Positions 62,701 to 64,000 of a DNA stretch of 64,000 bases are shown here, in pieces. A program made the position numbers and the translations under genes. This stretch comes from Spisula solida (lineage: Eukaryota; Mollusca; Bivalvia; Venerida; Mactridae). Each line of letters starts with the position of its first letter. The stretch's first letter is position 1. The notes below the pieces were generated by a model that did not search any database, had not been told where the DNA came from, and saw only the letters and a list, made by a program, of their open reading frames with translations. The DNA lies in NCBI GenBank assembly GCA_947247005.1, contig OX365949.1:20215130-20279129 (forward strand). Reading direction: 5' to 3'.

Positions 62701-64000
62701 TCGTAGATGCATGCCCCTTGTGTACTCATTATAATACTGGGCTTAATGTAGAATAAATAACGTCGATTTCTGAACAAGATGTAAGCCTAATGTATAAGTT
62801 GAATGTCTTTAATCACACCAGTATAATAGTTGGATTCAAGAATAATTATTACGATAATAATAAGTAAACGATTCAATTATCTCATTGGCGCCAGTTTCAA
62901 TAACATTTCATTTGTCTGAGAGGTCGAGGGAGTGATAGAAATAAACATAGGACCTTTTCATATTCTCGTCAGGCAGACATAGTATACAGCCCTTTACGGT
63001 TAGAAAGTTGTTGTACTGTGTTAATTAAGGTCGATTGTGAAACAAGTTCTTACAACTTATATTAATCACTCTTGGCACCTCATTCCTGATGGAAGACATC
63101 GTCACGAGAGCATAGTATGATTGCTATTCAAAACTACTATTCCATAAAATGTCAATTCAAGTAAATCTGCATTAATTATACTTCCGAAGTCTGAGATTTA
63201 ACCGTGTCATAGAAGTGTGAGTAAAAGTTCAAGAAAAGTCCAAGAATATTGCAGTAAGGTTTACATGGTGACGTTGTTAATGGTATGTGCCTGTCATTGT
63301 GATGAATTAACGACTTGCCAATGACAATATTTCTTACGGCAGAAATATGACTTAAATGCAACAAAGCAGTAAGAAGTACAATTTTCCATACACTATGGAC
63401 ATACTTAATAGCGTCTAACACACCTTGTCAGACTGTTGTAGCACCGGGATACTGTAGACAAGAAAATAATAAACAAGTTCGTTCACTTTGCCAAGAATGT
63501 ACTTGAGTATATGTATCGAATTAGCCATACTTGACAGGTTGAATGACGGGAGAGTCTACCTTTATTATTGAATGTCTATCAATACATGTATTAGAACTAA
63601 TCAACGAGACGCCAGGTGATGTTAAAGTGGTAAAAGATAATTGGAAAATGTTACAGTCAGAGAAAGTTCGAGTATCCATACAGTTCAAAGTTGAGTAACC
63701 GATTTCCACTCAATTCTCTATCATAAACATATCAAACGTAAATATATATTGTGTAGGCTCGCGAGTTTATAGTCTCAATCTGTGAGAGAGAAGAGGGTGA
63801 TGAACACTTAAATATTAAACAAAATCACTTTATGGCATAATTTCTAAGAATTGAGTCACTTTAGATAGTTAATAGATATATAGCTGGAAAAGTTGGTGCA
63901 TGAGTCATAAGCCATCATTGGCAATCATAATTAGTATAACCTTTTCAATAATGTAATAAATGTAACTATTTAAGTGACAGACTGAAGTGAACGGGGTACT

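Larger units (their letters stand above)
54983..64000. other. Region upstream of exon A: intron or 5' flank
   Basis: AT-rich, with a motif cluster at 55338-55512, a (GTCT)n run at 57448-57483, one LINE tail and degraded MITE-M relatives. Donor-like sites on the minus strand exist at 58676 and 59762, but no convincing coding exon is visible. The start of the long transcript is either hidden here as short exons or lies to the right of the window. Confidence 0.45.

Noticed and set aside
1..64000. CRISPR arrays, operons or prokaryotic systems
   Set aside because: Tandem repeats here lack unique spacers of constant size, and the window is clearly eukaryotic.

Overview
This is eukaryotic nuclear DNA, AT-rich, intron-rich and packed with short repeats; no bacterial or organellar genes are present. 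Short exons with GT/AG junctions, many tRNA-derived SINEs, MITE-like foldback elements, non-LTR retrotransposon tails ending in (ATT)n, many short tandem arrays and frequent TACATGTAC words all fit a molluscan, most likely bivalve, genome. The species is an inference.

The only recognisable host gene is a formin of the FHOD family (FHOD1/FHOD3, Drosophila Fhod) on the minus strand. Two of its exons are unambiguous. Exon 1 (18124 to 17960) carries its own start codon and the conserved FHOD amino terminus. Exon 2 (14903 to 14779) supplies the second half of the N-terminal GTPase-binding domain. The rest of the formin (DID/FH3, FH1, FH2, DAD) is not visible in positions 1-14778 and presumably lies beyond the left edge. 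A possible 30-nt microexon sits at 7032 to 7003.

Further upstream on the same strand, four exons (54982-54908, 28407-25374, 24784-24629, 22606-22467) splice together with perfectly matching phases. They encode a large, low-complexity, Ser/Arg/Gly-rich protein, most of it in one exon of about 1,011 codons. The last of these exons ends in phase 0, and FHOD exon 2 accepts phase 0. Its last ~35 residues also look like a replacement for the first half of the FHOD GTPase-binding fold. My reading is that the window holds the 5' half of one FHOD locus with two promoters: a short form starting at 18124 and a long form starting to the right of 54982. Both would converge on exon 2, giving two versions of the GTPase-binding domain. 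This is the main hypothesis to test.

Layout: 1-14778, FHOD intron with tandem arrays and small repeats; 14779-18124, FHOD exons 2 and 1; 18125-22466, short-form 5' flank, a 258-bp foldback element and a CpG-rich 43-bp tandem array; 22467-28407, long-form exons with an antisense, 5'-truncated non-LTR element between two of them; 28408-54907, a 26.5-kb intron full of mobile-element relics and minisatellites; 54908-54982, small exon beside a (GAAC)n microsatellite; 54983-64000, upstream intron or 5' flank with a cluster of CGATAATCG motifs and only tentative exon candidates.
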